Source of the DNA: an uncultured Prevotellaceae bacterium
GTDB taxonomy: Bacteria > Bacteroidota > Bacteroidia > Bacteroidales > Muribaculaceae
DNA length: 64,000 bases
Reading direction: 5' to 3'
Assembly: GCA_900318865.1 (NCBI GenBank)
Contig: ONMF01000005.1
Span: forward strand, 62,001 to 126,000
The position numbers and the translations under genes are program-made. Position 1 is the first letter of the stretch. Each line of letters begins with the position of its first letter. Under the pieces are notes generated by a model. That model searched no databases. It was not told where the DNA came from and saw only the letters and a list, made by a program, of their open reading frames with translations. This document shows positions 8,813 through 17,141 of the stretch, in pieces.

Positions 8813-8854
8813 ATCTGTTCAGTTTTTGTTGGTTGTCAATGTCGAGCCTTGCTT

Positions 8855-9100
8855 TCAGCGATTGGTCAGCTGTTCGCGCACATAGTCGGCCTTGCCCTCG
8901 TCGGTCGAGGCCACGCCACTCAAGAAATCGGGAAAGAAAATCCACTTGATGAGTACAAAGAACACCACCAGCTTGATGCCGATGATGAGCCACAACGTCT
9001 TTCCCACAGTCATGCCGCGGAAACCGTCGTAGTAGAGGTAAAACACGCGTTGCAGCCAGTTGCCGCCACGGCGTTCATCGCTGTGAGCAGGAGAGTCCAT
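8855..9100 (-). CDS. DUF4492 small membrane protein of the cytochrome bd operon
   Basis: An 81-residue protein with a central hydrophobic helix (LWLIIGIKLVVFFVLIKWIFF) and the segment YLYYDGFRGMTVGKTLW. Proteins of this kind (DUF4492) are commonly encoded directly before cydA in Bacteroidetes and may be small accessory subunits, as CydX is in E. coli; that role is an inference. A -7 box TATATTTG at 9131-9124 places the operon promoter just upstream, with only a weak -33 (TTAG). Confidence 0.85.
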   Translation of the reverse strand: MDSPAHSDERRGGNWLQRVFYLYYDGFRGMTVGKTLWLIIGIKLVVFFVLIKWIFFPDFLSGVASTDEGKADYVREQLTNR

Positions 9101-9249
9101 GGTTAGCGCTCATTTAAAATCTCACAAATATAGTAAAAAAATCTAAATTTTCCTAATCTTTGACGCCTTTTCTCACTTTTGAAGAAATATGCATCCGGCG
9201 CACCCCTTACCGAAATCTATAAACTTTTAATATTTTTGTGTTGTTTTCT

Positions 9250-9279
9250 TTTGGTTTTTAGAAAATATTGCTATTTTTG
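9250..9279 (+). promoter_or_regulatory. Orphan promoter before a broken secreted-protein gene
   Basis: TTTG (9250-9253), 18 bases, then TATTTTTG (9272-9279). It points right, towards the 11-codon stub at 9387. No intact gene lies downstream on this strand. Confidence 0.6.
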
Positions 9280-9386
9280 CTACAGTTTATCTTAAATCAT
9301 TCGTTTGACTTTAAAAAAATTTTTTAACCCGAATTTATCTACACACATCAATTCATCATTTTTATTCACACTAAAATCACACTATT

Positions 9387-9422
9387 ATGAAAAAGTTTTT
9401 ACTCTTTTTTGCCGCGGCTTAG
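9387..9422 (+). pseudogene. Signal-peptide stub of a broken secreted-protein gene
   Basis: ATG at 9387 encodes MKKFLLFFAAA and then meets TAG at 9420, exactly where the first palindromic repeat (cttaggggaggag) begins. The stub and the bases before it (TATTATGAAAAAGT) closely match the start of the gene at 16211 (TATTATGAAAAAGT, then MKKYLLLFAAAA). With its own promoter about 110 bases upstream, this looks like the 5' end of a third choice-of-anchor J type gene whose body was lost to the repeat. Remaining content of 9101-9612 is AT-rich leader and the repeat cluster. Confidence 0.65.
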
Positions 9423-9570
9423 GGGAGGAGTTTTTCAGCGTCGCTGCATTGACACACTCCTCCGCCCTGACGGGCACCTCCCCTAACTTAGGGGAGAAGT
9501 TTTTTAGCGTCGCTGGCACGACACACTCCTCCGCCCTGACGGGCACCTCCCCTAACTTAGGGGAGGAGTT
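9419..9570. repeat. Palindromic repeat cluster R1 (two full units and one half)
   Basis: Each unit has GACACACTCCTCC, a small hairpin GCCC-TGAC-GGGC and the palindrome CTCCCCTAACTTAGGGGAG. Units run at about 9451-9500 and 9520-9570, with a half unit at 9419-9431 and spacers containing AGCGTCGCTG. The same units recur in R2 and R3. This is REP-like in structure: intergenic, palindromic and clustered. Confidence 0.85.
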
Positions 9571-9612
9571 GCCGGGCCGTGTGCGCCACCCGGCGGGGAC
9601 TTGGCGGCGCGC

Positions 9613-11481
9613 TCACAGGCCGATGCTCAGGTTCCTCTTGTCTTCTTCCGAAATGGCCGGCTTGGCCTTCTTGAGCTGGTCGATAATCACCAGGCCGATG
9701 GCACGCGTCATGAGAATGTCGTCGTGGCGCCCTTTCATGGCGGCATACTGCCCGCGGGGCGTGAGCTCATAGGTGGCCATCTCGTCGACAGCACCATGGT
9801 CACGCTCCACATAGTCGAGGTCGCGCACGGCACGGATAAGGCGGTAAATCATCTCACGCTTGGTCTTGCGGTTGGTCTGGAAGCCCAGTTTCCGGTCCTC
9901 CACACGTCGCGAGCGTGAATAGAGATGGGGATAGACATGCAGCAAGTCGGCCAAGATATATTCCCCGGCAGCGCCCTCGGTCTGCTCGGTCTCCAGCGTG
10001 TTGCTCTCAATCGCCAGCAGCGCTTGACGATAATAGGTGGCCACCTGGGCCGACTTCCATGCCAGCAGGTCGTGGTCGATGTGACCTCGCCACTGCGCCG
10101 CCACCTCGGGCAGTGTGGTGCGCAAGTCGCCGCAGTCCCACACGGTTATCACCGAATAGTCGGCCTTGGCACTGCGGCCGCCCACGTCGGTGACCACCAC
10201 ATACCGACGGCCGTCGGCTTCGGGGTCGGGATGCCGCCACACCTGCAGCAGTCCCGCCTGATGCCGTACAAAATGTACGTTGCGCACACTCATGTAGTCG
10301 GCCTCCACATCGCCGCGCTCCAGCGGCGGCCGGCAGGTGGCACGCAAGCGGTCGAGCTGCTTCAGGTCGAAGACGTTGCGGCCGGTGTTGGCAAACGCCT
10401 CGATGTCGTTGCTCGGAAACTCGGCCATCATCATGTCGTGCGAGCTGTATTCACGGCGTTTCTGGTGATACCAGTTGATTTGCTCCAGGGTGCAGCCATC
10501 GTTCCACAAGGCGCGCTCGTAGTCGTCGAGGCTTTGCCACAGGCTTGCCGCATCGTCGACACGGCTGCGGTAGATTTCTATCTCGTGCCACGGCACAAAG
10601 ACCGGCACCTTGTCACTGTCGCCGCTCTTGGCCCGCAGCCACTCGGTGTGAAAGAACTGCCCCACCCCGTTGGCCGTGCTCTCCATCGCCACCAGTGTGC
10701 ATGGCTCGCGGGCGATGGTTCCCTGCACCGAGCGCACCAGGTCGTGCGGCGAATGGGCGGCAGTGTGGGGCCAGAAGGCCACCTCGCTCAGGTGGGCCAT
10801 GGCCAGGTCGTAGCCACGCACGGCGTCCTCGCTGCGTGCCGACCCCAGGATGATGAGGCTGCCCTCCATTCCCTCGATGGTGAGCACGGCCTGGCTGCCG
10901 TCGAGGCTCTTGAGGTGCAACGCCCGCGGCTGGGTGAGCATCTGGGGCGGATAGTGGCGCAACAGCAGGGCGTACATGCGCTTCAGGGCCTGTGAGGTGA
11001 TGCGCAGGTGGCCGCAAATGAAGCTGTTCCAGTTGGAACGCAGCACCATTTGTATCCAGGCCATGTACATCTGCACCAGCGTAGAGCATCCCCACTGGCG
11101 CGCCTTGAGCACAATCACACGGATGGGCAGGCCTTGCGTGCGCTGCCGCTCCATGACGGCCAGCAGCCGGCGCTGGGGCCGGTTGAGGACGAAGCGATGG
11201 GTTTGAGCCGTGAGCTTGTCGCGAATGGTGGCACAGGTAGCCGCCCAGTATTCAAAGTCGTGGGCGATGCGCGCCCGGGCTTGCTCCAGGGCAGGAAGCG
11301 CGGCATAATGGGGCACCTGCTCCAGCAGCGACCGCGGCACCCGTGTGCCGTCCACGTCCACCCGGTCGCCGCAGCACCCGATGCCCCGCAGCGGGTCGTA
11401 GGCCGATGCCAGCGCCTCGTTGCGGCGGCGGTTCTCGGCCATGATGCCTTCCAGCGGCAGTGTTTCCATGGCCGTTCTCAT
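9613..11481 (-). CDS. Phage-type terminase large subunit, isolated
   Basis: DNA-packaging motor and nuclease. Of 622 residues, the ATPase half carries the Walker A-like KARQWGCST (126-134), the Walker B-like LAMAHLSE with the catalytic Glu (about 226-233) and the coupling motif MESTANGVGQFF (266-277). The linker FPSNDIEAFANTGRNVFD is typical of terminases. The RNase H-like nuclease half keeps candidate acidic residues at Asp432 (VVVTDVGG), Glu492 (AIESN) and Asp587/588 (GRHDDI). The gene looks intact. Its ATG overlaps the upstream TGA by four bases (ATGA). No small terminase, portal, capsid or integrase gene adjoins it. Confidence 0.85.
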   Translation of the reverse strand: MRTAMETLPLEGIMAENRRRNEALASAYDPLRGIGCCGDRVDVDGTRVPRSLLEQVPHYAALPALEQARARIAHDFEYWAATCATIRDKLTAQTHRFVLNRPQRRLLAVMERQRTQGLPIRVIVLKARQWGCSTLVQMYMAWIQMVLRSNWNSFICGHLRITSQALKRMYALLLRHYPPQMLTQPRALHLKSLDGSQAVLTIEGMEGSLIILGSARSEDAVRGYDLAMAHLSEVAFWPHTAAHSPHDLVRSVQGTIAREPCTLVAMESTANGVGQFFHTEWLRAKSGDSDKVPVFVPWHEIEIYRSRVDDAASLWQSLDDYERALWNDGCTLEQINWYHQKRREYSSHDMMMAEFPSNDIEAFANTGRNVFDLKQLDRLRATCRPPLERGDVEADYMSVRNVHFVRHQAGLLQVWRHPDPEADGRRYVVVTDVGGRSAKADYSVITVWDCGDLRTTLPEVAAQWRGHIDHDLLAWKSAQVATYYRQALLAIESNTLETEQTEGAAGEYILADLLHVYPHLYSRSRRVEDRKLGFQTNRKTKREMIYRLIRAVRDLDYVERDHGAVDEMATYELTPRGQYAAMKGRHDDILMTRAIGLVIIDQLKKAKPAISEEDKRNLSIGL

Positions 11482-13490
11482 GGCTCGCAGGTCACTACTA
11501 ACTGCACCGGCAGCAGCAAGGTGCCGGCGACCGCCTCTCCCTCCATACCCAGCAGCACCGTGCGCAGGGGTTCGCTGGTGAGCGGCAAGGGCAAGGGCAG
11601 GTGCTGCTCGCCGTCGAGGGTGTGGCGGCTGAGCGCGAAATCATGCCGCCAGATGCCGCGGCCGCCTTGCACTCCCACGGTGAGATGCACGTCATCGCCC
11701 ACGATGTTCCACACCACGCCATAGGGGCGGCATGGGCCGTGGCGGTCGAGCAGCACGGGGTGTGAGCGGTAGGTCACCGGCTGCGTGGCGGGTTGCTCGT
11801 GCTCCAAATCCAAGATTCTACCGCCACGGTCCACGGCCACGGCCGCGCGCGCATCGCTGTAGAGCTGGTTCAGCAGGAGTGTGCGCTCGTAGGTGCTGCC
11901 GGCCTCGGGTTGCAACACATGGGTCGTCCCCGACTCGTCGAGCATCCACAGTTCGGCCTGGTCCTCGTTCCACGCCATCTGCACCACCCGCGCATGCCCA
12001 ACCGCCACGCTCACCTCCGAGGCGCGCAGGCGGCACAGGTGTCCCTGCCGGGTGGTGAAATAGACGTCGCGGTGGGCCTCCACCGGCTGCGTGCCGGCGG
12101 CTATCACGGCACGGGCCACCAGGCGGGCCTCGCCCATGGTACCCTGCGCACTCTGCGGCAGGGCGTAGATGCCGTCGGTGGTGAATACGTACACCGGATA
12201 GCGACCGAAACCGCCCGAATAGAGTGGACGCGACACCGCGGCAAGCGCCAGCGGCCGAATGCCCACAATCGTGCTCCGGCGAGCCGTCACCCAGGGATTT
12301 CCGGGCAGCGACTGGCTCACCAGGCCGGTGGCATCGGCACTGTAGAGGCGGCCGCCGGCCGTGGCCACGCAGGTGGGCAGCGGCAGCATCCTGGCCTGGG
12401 CCAGCGCGGCGCACCGGGCATTGGTGATGGTCACAGGTTGCTCGGGAGGCACAAACGCGTCGGGGCGCAGGTTGGCCACGTCGGTGGCGGTGGCCACCAG
12501 ATGCCAGTCCGATGTGTTCAGACTGTGCTCAATGCTGGCCGCGTCGGTACGCCGCAGCCCCATCTCCAACTCATAAGTACGGTCGCCCACGGTGCGCGTG
12601 AGGCAGCGGTACTCCAGCACACGGCTGGCGGCAAACAATGGTGCCGGTGCGGTGGCAAACACGTCGATGGCTTTCACCCACGGCTGCCAGTCGGCGGGCA
12701 CACCGCCTTCCACAGTCACCTTAGGCTTGTAGCGGGCCAGCGGCATCGTGGCGGCCAGGGTGCCCGCAAACCGGTCGCCGTCGATGACCACCGGGGCGGT
12801 GATGCGGTCGGCATTGGCCAAAGTAGCGTCGCCCAACCGCCGCGGAGCGCTCATCCACAGGTAGCTGTCGTCCCACAGCCGCACGCCCCAGCGCACCAGC
12901 ACCGGGGCGGCCAGCGAGGCGGCATCGGCGGCATCGGTGCTCAGACCGCCGGCCACGCCGCGCAGCAGCGTGGTGAGAGAGCGCACGTCGGCGTCGGCAA
13001 GCGGAGCCTGCCACTGGCGGTATGGCTCGGCGAAGGTGAAGGGTGGCACCGTCGCGCTCAGCGGAGGCAGGGTTTGCTCGGTCACTGTTATCGACGGCAA
13101 CGCCTGGCTCGCATCCATCTCCACATAGGTGTCGCCACGGGCCACCAGCACACGCAGCGCCGTTGTGGTCACCACCACTATCCAGCTGCCCACTGTCTTG
13201 ATGTCGACCCACTCACCGGCCAGCGTGAGCAGCAACGTGCCTGCATCGACGTAAAGGCGGTCATCGTCCAAATAGAAATAGTGGCCCTCGTGCACAAGCA
13301 CCAGTGTGTGCCCTGCACCGATGGCCCCCACCGTGGCAGGCTGGCCCACCACTTGCAGCGACTGTTCGCGCTCGCGCAGATTGACCGTCCTCACTGCCGC
13401 TCCGGCGGCTGCGGCCTCGCCATTGGCCGCATGGCGCGTGCCGCGGGGCACCACGCCGATAGTCTTTTTTGTGTTTTTCATGGTACTCAT
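11478..13490 (-). CDS. Large protein paired with the terminase, phage structural-like
   Basis: Product of about 670 residues, no signal peptide, rich in short beta strands and Trp/Tyr-spaced repeats (GRLYSADATG, YPVYVFTTDGIYALP, ELWMLDESGTTHVL), giving the look of a beta-propeller. The opening (GTRHAANGEAAAAGAAVRTV, then NLREREQSLQVVGQPA) resembles the tail or stabilisation proteins of podovirus-type phages as I recall them from Bacteroidales prophages; this is a weak assignment. The frame opens at 13562, but a -7 box TACTTTTG lies at 13512-13505, so the start is taken as ATG 13490 (MSTMKNTKK); ATG 13481 is also possible. It is translationally coupled to the terminase gene. Confidence 0.6.
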   Translation of the reverse strand: MSTMKNTKKTIGVVPRGTRHAANGEAAAAGAAVRTVNLREREQSLQVVGQPATVGAIGAGHTLVLVHEGHYFYLDDDRLYVDAGTLLLTLAGEWVDIKTVGSWIVVVTTTALRVLVARGDTYVEMDASQALPSITVTEQTLPPLSATVPPFTFAEPYRQWQAPLADADVRSLTTLLRGVAGGLSTDAADAASLAAPVLVRWGVRLWDDSYLWMSAPRRLGDATLANADRITAPVVIDGDRFAGTLAATMPLARYKPKVTVEGGVPADWQPWVKAIDVFATAPAPLFAASRVLEYRCLTRTVGDRTYELEMGLRRTDAASIEHSLNTSDWHLVATATDVANLRPDAFVPPEQPVTITNARCAALAQARMLPLPTCVATAGGRLYSADATGLVSQSLPGNPWVTARRSTIVGIRPLALAAVSRPLYSGGFGRYPVYVFTTDGIYALPQSAQGTMGEARLVARAVIAAGTQPVEAHRDVYFTTRQGHLCRLRASEVSVAVGHARVVQMAWNEDQAELWMLDESGTTHVLQPEAGSTYERTLLLNQLYSDARAAVAVDRGGRILDLEHEQPATQPVTYRSHPVLLDRHGPCRPYGVVWNIVGDDVHLTVGVQGGRGIWRHDFALSRHTLDGEQHLPLPLPLTSEPLRTVLLGMEGEAVAGTLLLPVQLVVTCEP

Positions 13491-13504
13491 CGTTTTTTTC
13501 GCGG

Positions 13505-13512
13505 CAAAAGTA
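13505..13512 (-). promoter_or_regulatory. -7 box of the two-gene phage-like module
   Basis: TACTTTTG on the minus strand, ending 15 bases before ATG 13490. It implies a very short mRNA leader. No clear -33 at normal spacing; the nearest TTTG is 26 bases up. Confidence 0.5.
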
Positions 13513-13622
13513 ACATCCGGCCCTGCCCGTGCACACATCAAAAAAATAATCGTTCCCTCCACCCTACCGAAACCTGCGAGGTAACTACCAACTCACATTT
13601 TTATAAAAAAAACTGAAAAAAA

Positions 13623-13653
13623 TTGCACAAGTCAAATAATCTTACTAATTTTG
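13623..13653 (+). promoter_or_regulatory. Promoter of a candidate small RNA
   Basis: TTG (13623-13625), exactly 20 bases, then TAATTTTG (13646-13653). It drives transcription to the right into a stretch with no open reading frame of note. Confidence 0.6.
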
Positions 13654-13657
13654 GGGA

Positions 13658-13771
13658 AATTACATTTCCTAATAGCTCTGATTATACTTCAAAGCAACGA
13701 AGAATACATGTTTTTATAGATTGTAGATTTTTAAGGAGGCCACGCTGTGAAGCGCCGCCTCCTTAATTTTT
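13658..13771 (+). ncRNA. Candidate free-standing small RNA of about 110 nt
   Basis: Starts a few bases after a full promoter and ends in a strong intrinsic terminator (TTAAGGAGGC 13731-13740 pairing perfectly with GCCTCCTTAA 13757-13766, then T5). Inside are a possible CTTC/GAAG hairpin near 13688-13703 and an AU-rich single-stranded part. No start codon with a useful reading frame lies within. It could instead be the 5' and 3' ends of a deleted gene pushed together. Nothing else of note is seen between 13563 and 13790. Confidence 0.5.
13729..13771. terminator. Strong, possibly two-way terminator
   Basis: Ten-base perfect stem with a 16-base loop (13741-13756), flanked by T-runs on both strands (ATTTTT before the left arm, ATTTTTC after the right arm). 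Confidence 0.7.
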
Positions 13772-13789
13772 CAAAGCCTCCGCAGCCAC

Positions 13790-14200
13790 GGAGCAGTGTG
13801 TCAATCCAGCATGAACTCCTCCCCTAAGTTAGGGGAGGTGCCCGTCAGGGCGGAGGAGTGTGTCGAACCAGCATGGGGGCCAGCGTCGCTGATTGACACA
13901 CTCCCTCGGCCTGCGGCCACATTCCCGAGCTTCGCTCGCCTACCCGTAGCCTTTCCCCCTAACTTAGGGGGAGAACTGCCACCCTCGCTGTCACCTGCAG
14001 TCCCGCATGGTGGGCTGGACTGCTGAAACGCCCCCAGCGACGCTGAAAAACTCCTCCCCTAATTAGGGGAGGTGGCGCGAAGCGACGAAGGAGTGTGTCG
14101 ACCCTGCAGGGGTGCCACCCTCGCCGAGCACTGTCGCCGCGCGACACACTCCCTCGGCCTGCGGCCACTCCCCCTAACTTAGGGGGAGAACTACCGGCGT
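13790..14200. repeat. Palindromic repeat cluster R2
   Basis: Contains two forms. Form A is CTCCTCCCCTAAGTTAGGGG with GGTGCCCGTCAGGGCGGAGG. Form B has five C/G (CTCCCCCTAACTTAGGGGGAG) with CCCTCGGCCTGCGGCC. Between them runs a longer shared stretch (CACCTGCAGTCCCGCATGGT, GCTGAAACGCCCCCAGCGAC) that recurs almost word for word in R3. No gene is seen here. Confidence 0.85.
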
Positions 14201-14216
14201 CGCTTGTCCAATGCAC

Positions 14217-14255
14217 GATGGAAAAGATGCGACCCGGCATCAGCCGGGCCGCATC
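14217..14255 (-). terminator. Terminator of the first choice-of-anchor J gene
   Basis: GATGCGGCCCGGC (14255-14243) pairs with GCCGGGTCGCATC (14238-14226) on the minus strand with a 4-base loop, followed by TTTTCC. The same hairpin follows the paralog at 17085-17114. Confidence 0.85.
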
Positions 14256-14282
14256 GCTCTTGTTATGTGTGTCTCAGATGGA

Positions 14283-16211
14283 TTATTTCACCACTTTCAC
14301 GGCCTTCTTGCTGCCGTCCTTCATGGTGGTGACCTGGATGTTCACACCGTTGAACGGAGTGGCGCTCACTTGGCCGGCCAGGTTCACATAGTGCACGCTG
14401 GCGGCACGGTCGGCGTTCAGGTCGGCCACGGCGGTGGCACCATTCTTCTGAACAATCAGCACCAGCTCGCTGTCGGCCGAGATTCTCTTGGCGGGAGCGG
14501 GAGCTTCAGCAGCTTCTTGCAGCAGGATGGTGTAGTTGCCGGCCTCGGGCAGACGGAAGTTGGCACCCGGGCTCACCACGGTGAGTTCCATGTCGAGCAG
14601 CTCTTCAGTCACCAGGAAGAAGTGGTTCTCGTACTCGTCCACGCCGCCAAACCACTTCATGCCCTGAGCAGCCTCCTCGGCCTCGTCGTCGGGCGTGGCA
14701 ATCTTGAACTCAAGCGCTTCGGCCTCGCCTTCCACGTCGAAGGTGGCCGAGAGGATGCCATCCTCGTTCTTTTCAAGCTTCAGTGCATCGGCCACACTCC
14801 ACTCGTTGAATGCGCCCACCACGAAGAACTCGACATCAGTGGTGAAGGGAACGCTCTCGCTCCATTCGCCCAGCAATTCGCCATCGGCACCCTGGATTTG
14901 CAACTCATAATCGGTGCCGGGATTCAAGCCCTCGATAGTGTAGGCGTTGTCCTCGAGGCCGCTGACTTCAACCCAGTCGTAGACCTCACCGATTTCCACA
15001 TCGTCGATGTTCAGCATGTACATGTCGGTGACGTTGAAGTGACGGAACGCCACATAGCACTCGCCGGCAAAGTCACTCAGGTCGAAGCTGTACTCCGTGG
15101 CCGTGCCGGTGGCAATCAGCTCATCGCTGATTTGTGTGAAGTTGGCAGGGTCGCTGGGGTCGCCGTTGGTGGCATAAACGGCAAAGTGCTCGGCTGCCCA
15201 ATTGGCATCTTGTCCCCAAGCTTTGAACCTCACTTTGTCGCCGGCCTTGATGGTGACGGCGGGCGAAATCAACCAGTTGTCGGGAGTCACTGCACCCACG
15301 TTATTGATATAGCTGGCCGAGCTGGCACAAGTGTAATCTGAAAAGTTTCGAAGTCCCCAGTTATTACCGTCGCCGTCGGCATCGATAAGCGTCCAGCCTT
15401 CCACATCGCTCTCGCTGTTGAAGCCACAGAACATGCCGCCGCCAGCCTGGCGGTAGCGCAGGTTCCACGAGGTGGCCTCGTTGCCCTGCCACGACACATC
15501 GGCACTGGTTGCGGCGGGCTCTACATTGATGTCATCGGCATTGAGATTCTTAACAGGGGTGAGCTTCAGGCCCCAGGCTATATAGCCTCCGAACGAGCCG
15601 TCATCGGTCCATTGGCAGCTCAGGCCGGTGCCAATATAAGCGGCATAGTCTCCGGTTCCGGTGTTTGCACCGCCTTCAAGGCTGATGACACCGCTTTCAT
15701 CCACGTTGAACACCACCTCGGTGACCGAAGCATCTTGGGTAAACACTAAACTGTTATCCACAATATTGCTGCTTCCCCAGCGGAGCATCACATCGGCAGA
15801 GTAACTCGTCGAGTAGTATAACGACTGCTCGGTGGCAACGGTGATACTGCTGCCGTCGGCACTCAACGTTCCTTTCACCCAAGATTCTCCAAAAGTGCCT
15901 TCTTGCAACAGGATGTTCTTGAAGTAGACATCCTGGCCATTGGCGTCAAACACAATGGAAACTTCGCCCTCTAAATCACTGGCGGAGCTATAATAGCCAC
16001 CATTGGTGTAAACACCATTCATCACGGCATTATATTCCACAAGTTCACCGGCGGGCTGCGTGGTGATCACACGATTGGGGCCTTGGATGGCGGTAGCTTG
16101 AAGATTGGCGCGCTCTGCCTTGAACAAGGAAACAGATTTCTTGCTCATCTGGCCTGCTGCAGCGCCCAGCGCTACTGCGGCGGCTGCAAAAAGAAGTAAA
16201 TACTTTTTCAT
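14283..16211 (-). CDS. Secreted choice-of-anchor J / FN3 protein, paralog 1
   Basis: Large exported surface protein of 642 residues; role unknown. Signal peptide MKKYLLLFAAAAVALGAAAG. A beta-rich N-terminal domain (about 30-220) is followed by an FN3-like strand set (about 222-250). Next is a choice-of-anchor J (cleaved-adhesin, jelly-roll) module (about 252-415) with IDADGDGNNWG and TPDNWLISPAV. Then come a second FN3 part, a domain starting FFVVGAFNEWSVADALKLEK that recalls SusE/SusF-type modules (about 460-580), and a short C-terminal domain ending GSKKAVKVVK that looks like a type IX sorting tail. The C-terminal 180 residues and the terminator are nearly identical to the paralog at 17142. 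A -7 box TAATTTTG lies at 16326-16319. Confidence 0.8.
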   Translation of the reverse strand: MKKYLLLFAAAAVALGAAAGQMSKKSVSLFKAERANLQATAIQGPNRVITTQPAGELVEYNAVMNGVYTNGGYYSSASDLEGEVSIVFDANGQDVYFKNILLQEGTFGESWVKGTLSADGSSITVATEQSLYYSTSYSADVMLRWGSSNIVDNSLVFTQDASVTEVVFNVDESGVISLEGGANTGTGDYAAYIGTGLSCQWTDDGSFGGYIAWGLKLTPVKNLNADDINVEPAATSADVSWQGNEATSWNLRYRQAGGGMFCGFNSESDVEGWTLIDADGDGNNWGLRNFSDYTCASSASYINNVGAVTPDNWLISPAVTIKAGDKVRFKAWGQDANWAAEHFAVYATNGDPSDPANFTQISDELIATGTATEYSFDLSDFAGECYVAFRHFNVTDMYMLNIDDVEIGEVYDWVEVSGLEDNAYTIEGLNPGTDYELQIQGADGELLGEWSESVPFTTDVEFFVVGAFNEWSVADALKLEKNEDGILSATFDVEGEAEALEFKIATPDDEAEEAAQGMKWFGGVDEYENHFFLVTEELLDMELTVVSPGANFRLPEAGNYTILLQEAAEAPAPAKRISADSELVLIVQKNGATAVADLNADRAASVHYVNLAGQVSATPFNGVNIQVTTMKDGSKKAVKVVK

Positions 16212-16439
16212 AATAAAAACAATTTAATGAATAATACATTATATATTTAGAATCTCTGTCTTTGCCTCTTTACCAAATACCATGAATCACCGATACCGGT
16301 TTTTAAGTATTTCGGTCACAAAATTAACAAAAAAACCGAAATTCAGCCATAAATTCTAAAAAATTTTAGGAAAATACTACAAAAAAAATAAAACCACACT
16401 TTTTCAACCCCACAAAAAACCATAGTCCACACCCTGCAG

Positions 16440-17060
16440 GGCGGAGCAGTGTGGCAATCCTGCGACGCTGAAAAACTCCTCCCCTAAGTTAGGGGAGGTG
16501 CCCGTCAGGGCGGAGGAGTGTGTGAGCCCAGCATGGGGGCCAGCGTCGCCGGTCGGCACACGCCCCCGGCCCGTTGGGCCACCCCCTCTACCTTAGAGGG
16601 GGACCTCCCCCTAACTTAGGGGGAGAACTGCCACCGTCGCTGTCACCTGCAGTCCCGCATGGTGGGCTGGCCTGCTGAAACGCCCCCAGCGACGCTGAAA
16701 AACTCCTCCCCTAAGTTAGGGGAGGTGGCGCGAAGCGACGGAGGAGTGTGTGAGTCCTGCATGGGGGCCAGCGTCGCTGATTGACACACTCCCTCGGCCC
16801 TGCGGGCCACTCCCCCTAACTTAGGGGGAGAGCTGCCACCCTAGCTGCCTGCCGTCCCGCATGGTGGGCTGGCCTGCTGAAACGCCCCCAGCGATGCTGA
16901 AAAACTCCTCCCCTAAGTTAGGGGAGGTGGCGCGAAGCGACGAAGGAGTGTGTCAATCCAGCAGGGGTGCCACCCTCGCCGAGCACTGTCGCCGCACGAC
17001 ACACTCCCTCGGCCCTGCGGGCCACTCCCCCTAACTTAGGGGGAGAACTGCCAGCGCCGC
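16440..17060. repeat. Palindromic repeat cluster R3 with a tandem ~250-bp unit
   Basis: Alternating form A and form B palindromes, as in R2. A composite unit of about 250 bp (from CCCCCTAACTTAGGGGGAGA through CCGCATGGTGGGCTGGCCTG and AAACTCCTCCCCTAAGTTAG to the next form B) occurs twice in a row with few changes, and once more in R2. The 16212-16440 part before it is AT-rich 5' flank of paralog 1 with no gene. Confidence 0.85.
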
Positions 17061-17078
17061 AGGCCACTCATCTTGTGA

Positions 17079-17114
17079 AAAAAAGATGCGACCCGGCATC
17101 AGCCGGGCCGCATC
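17079..17114 (-). terminator. Terminator of the second choice-of-anchor J gene
   Basis: Same stem as at 14226-14255 (17085-17097 with 17102-17114), followed on the minus strand by TTTTTTTC. Confidence 0.85.
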
Positions 17115-17141
17115 GCTCATGTCATGTGTGTCTCAGATGGA

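Noticed and set aside
11793..13616. 607-codon plus-strand open frame across the structural-like gene
   Set aside because: Product is His/Arg/Gly-rich with no domain; the minus-strand gene has a promoter, a coupled partner and a sensible composition.
9419..17060. Repeat clusters considered as CRISPR arrays or insertion-sequence ends
   Set aside because: Units are palindromic, irregularly spaced, of two forms, and enclose no transposase; no variable spacers of constant length.
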